A stretch of 64,000 bases of DNA from Dysgonomonas sp. 216 (lineage in GTDB: Bacteria > Bacteroidota > Bacteroidia > Bacteroidales > Dysgonomonadaceae), in assembly GCF_010501065.1 (NCBI RefSeq), contig NZ_QVMM01000003.1:156635-220634 (forward strand), written 5' to 3'. A program made the translations under genes and the position numbers. Each line of letters begins with the position of its first letter. The first letter of the stretch is position 1. The notes beneath the pieces were generated by a model. That model was not told where the DNA came from and ran no database searches. It saw only the letters and a list, made by a program, of their open reading frames with translations. This document shows positions 63,854 through 64,000 of the stretch, one piece after another.

Positions 63854-64000
63854 CTACCCTTCGTAATCGTCGGGCATAGGTTGATATACGTAGTTGGGAT
63901 CGTTAAGGCGGCGGGGCAATTGTTCCATCTCCCATTTGGTTTCTTTGTCTACAACTTCTACAATGATGGGCCGACGGCTTGGCGAGTTCTCTTTTTCTTC
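63854..64000 (-). CDS. C-terminus of an unidentified protein (partial)
   Basis: The last 48 codons of a gene entering from the right edge. The tail reads RRPIIVEVVDKETKWEMEQLP, then NDPNYVYQPMPDDYEG and a stop. It is acidic with no membrane segment. It is probably a genuine gene because the frame is clean and codon use is normal, but the family is not recognised from this fragment. Confidence 0.55.
   Translation of the reverse strand, partial: EEKENSPSRRPIIVEVVDKETKWEMEQLPRRLNDPNYVYQPMPDDYEG

Overview
This window is AT-rich chromosomal DNA from a member of the Bacteroidota, most likely Bacteroidales. The evidence is a type IX secretion (T9SS) C-terminal sorting domain, promoters of the Bacteroidetes form (TTG about 20 bases before TAnnTTTG), the ExbB-ExbD-ExbD-TonB-PstS-like-TPR cluster, a PCMD-domain lipoprotein, TlpA/DUF4369 proteins, and an NqrF C-terminus at the left edge. 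A Dysgonomonas-like organism is a guess from overall gene content. No rRNA, CRISPR array or intact transposase gene was seen.

Layout. 1-4.2 kb: the end of nqrF, radC, cdd, an exported glucosaminidase, the queuosine genes queC-queF behind a possible preQ1 riboswitch, and tRNA-Pro(GGG). 4.2-14 kb is the accessory part: a T9SS-sorted protein, an RHS shell gene split by a frameshift, a second RHS protein with a C-terminal nuclease-like toxin domain, an overlapping putative immunity gene, and two small genes broken by several one-base indels. 14-25 kb: tRNA-Pro(CGG), NDH-2, DedA, superoxide dismutase, trmD, pyrD-pyrK, an XRE regulator, a gene-free stretch packed with ACATTTGT-type octamers, and a Dna2-like helicase/nuclease overlapping a lipoprotein gene.

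25-43 kb: a possible sigma-factor remnant, rpsA, an EEP-family lipoprotein, a phosphoethanolamine-transferase-like enzyme, DUF1015 and DUF3943 proteins, an aspartate-dehydrogenase-like enzyme facing a degenerate 2-hydroxyacid dehydrogenase, an outer-membrane barrel with a PCMD lipoprotein, a succinate/acetate CoA-transferase, nth, a family-4 glycosyltransferase and an ectoine-type aspartate kinase paralogue. 43-50 kb is the ExbB/ExbD/TonB energy-transduction operon with its PstS-like and TPR partners. 50-60 kb: small envelope proteins, tRNA-fMet, yicC-gmk-nadD, serine dehydratase, an L,D-transpeptidase, a GT2, an SDR and a dGTPase-like protein. 60-64 kb: a lipoprotein, tandem TlpA-like proteins, a large folded non-coding element and the end of an unidentified gene.

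The least explained signals are: (1) six intergenic copies of a 77-78 bp element that keeps two end motifs at fixed spacing but not the sequence between them; (2) a roughly 0.4 kb hairpin-bounded structured element at 63.4-63.8 kb; (3) the octamer array at 20.7-21.2 kb; and (4) the RHS toxin locus, whose accessory genes are decaying while the toxin-immunity pair stays intact.
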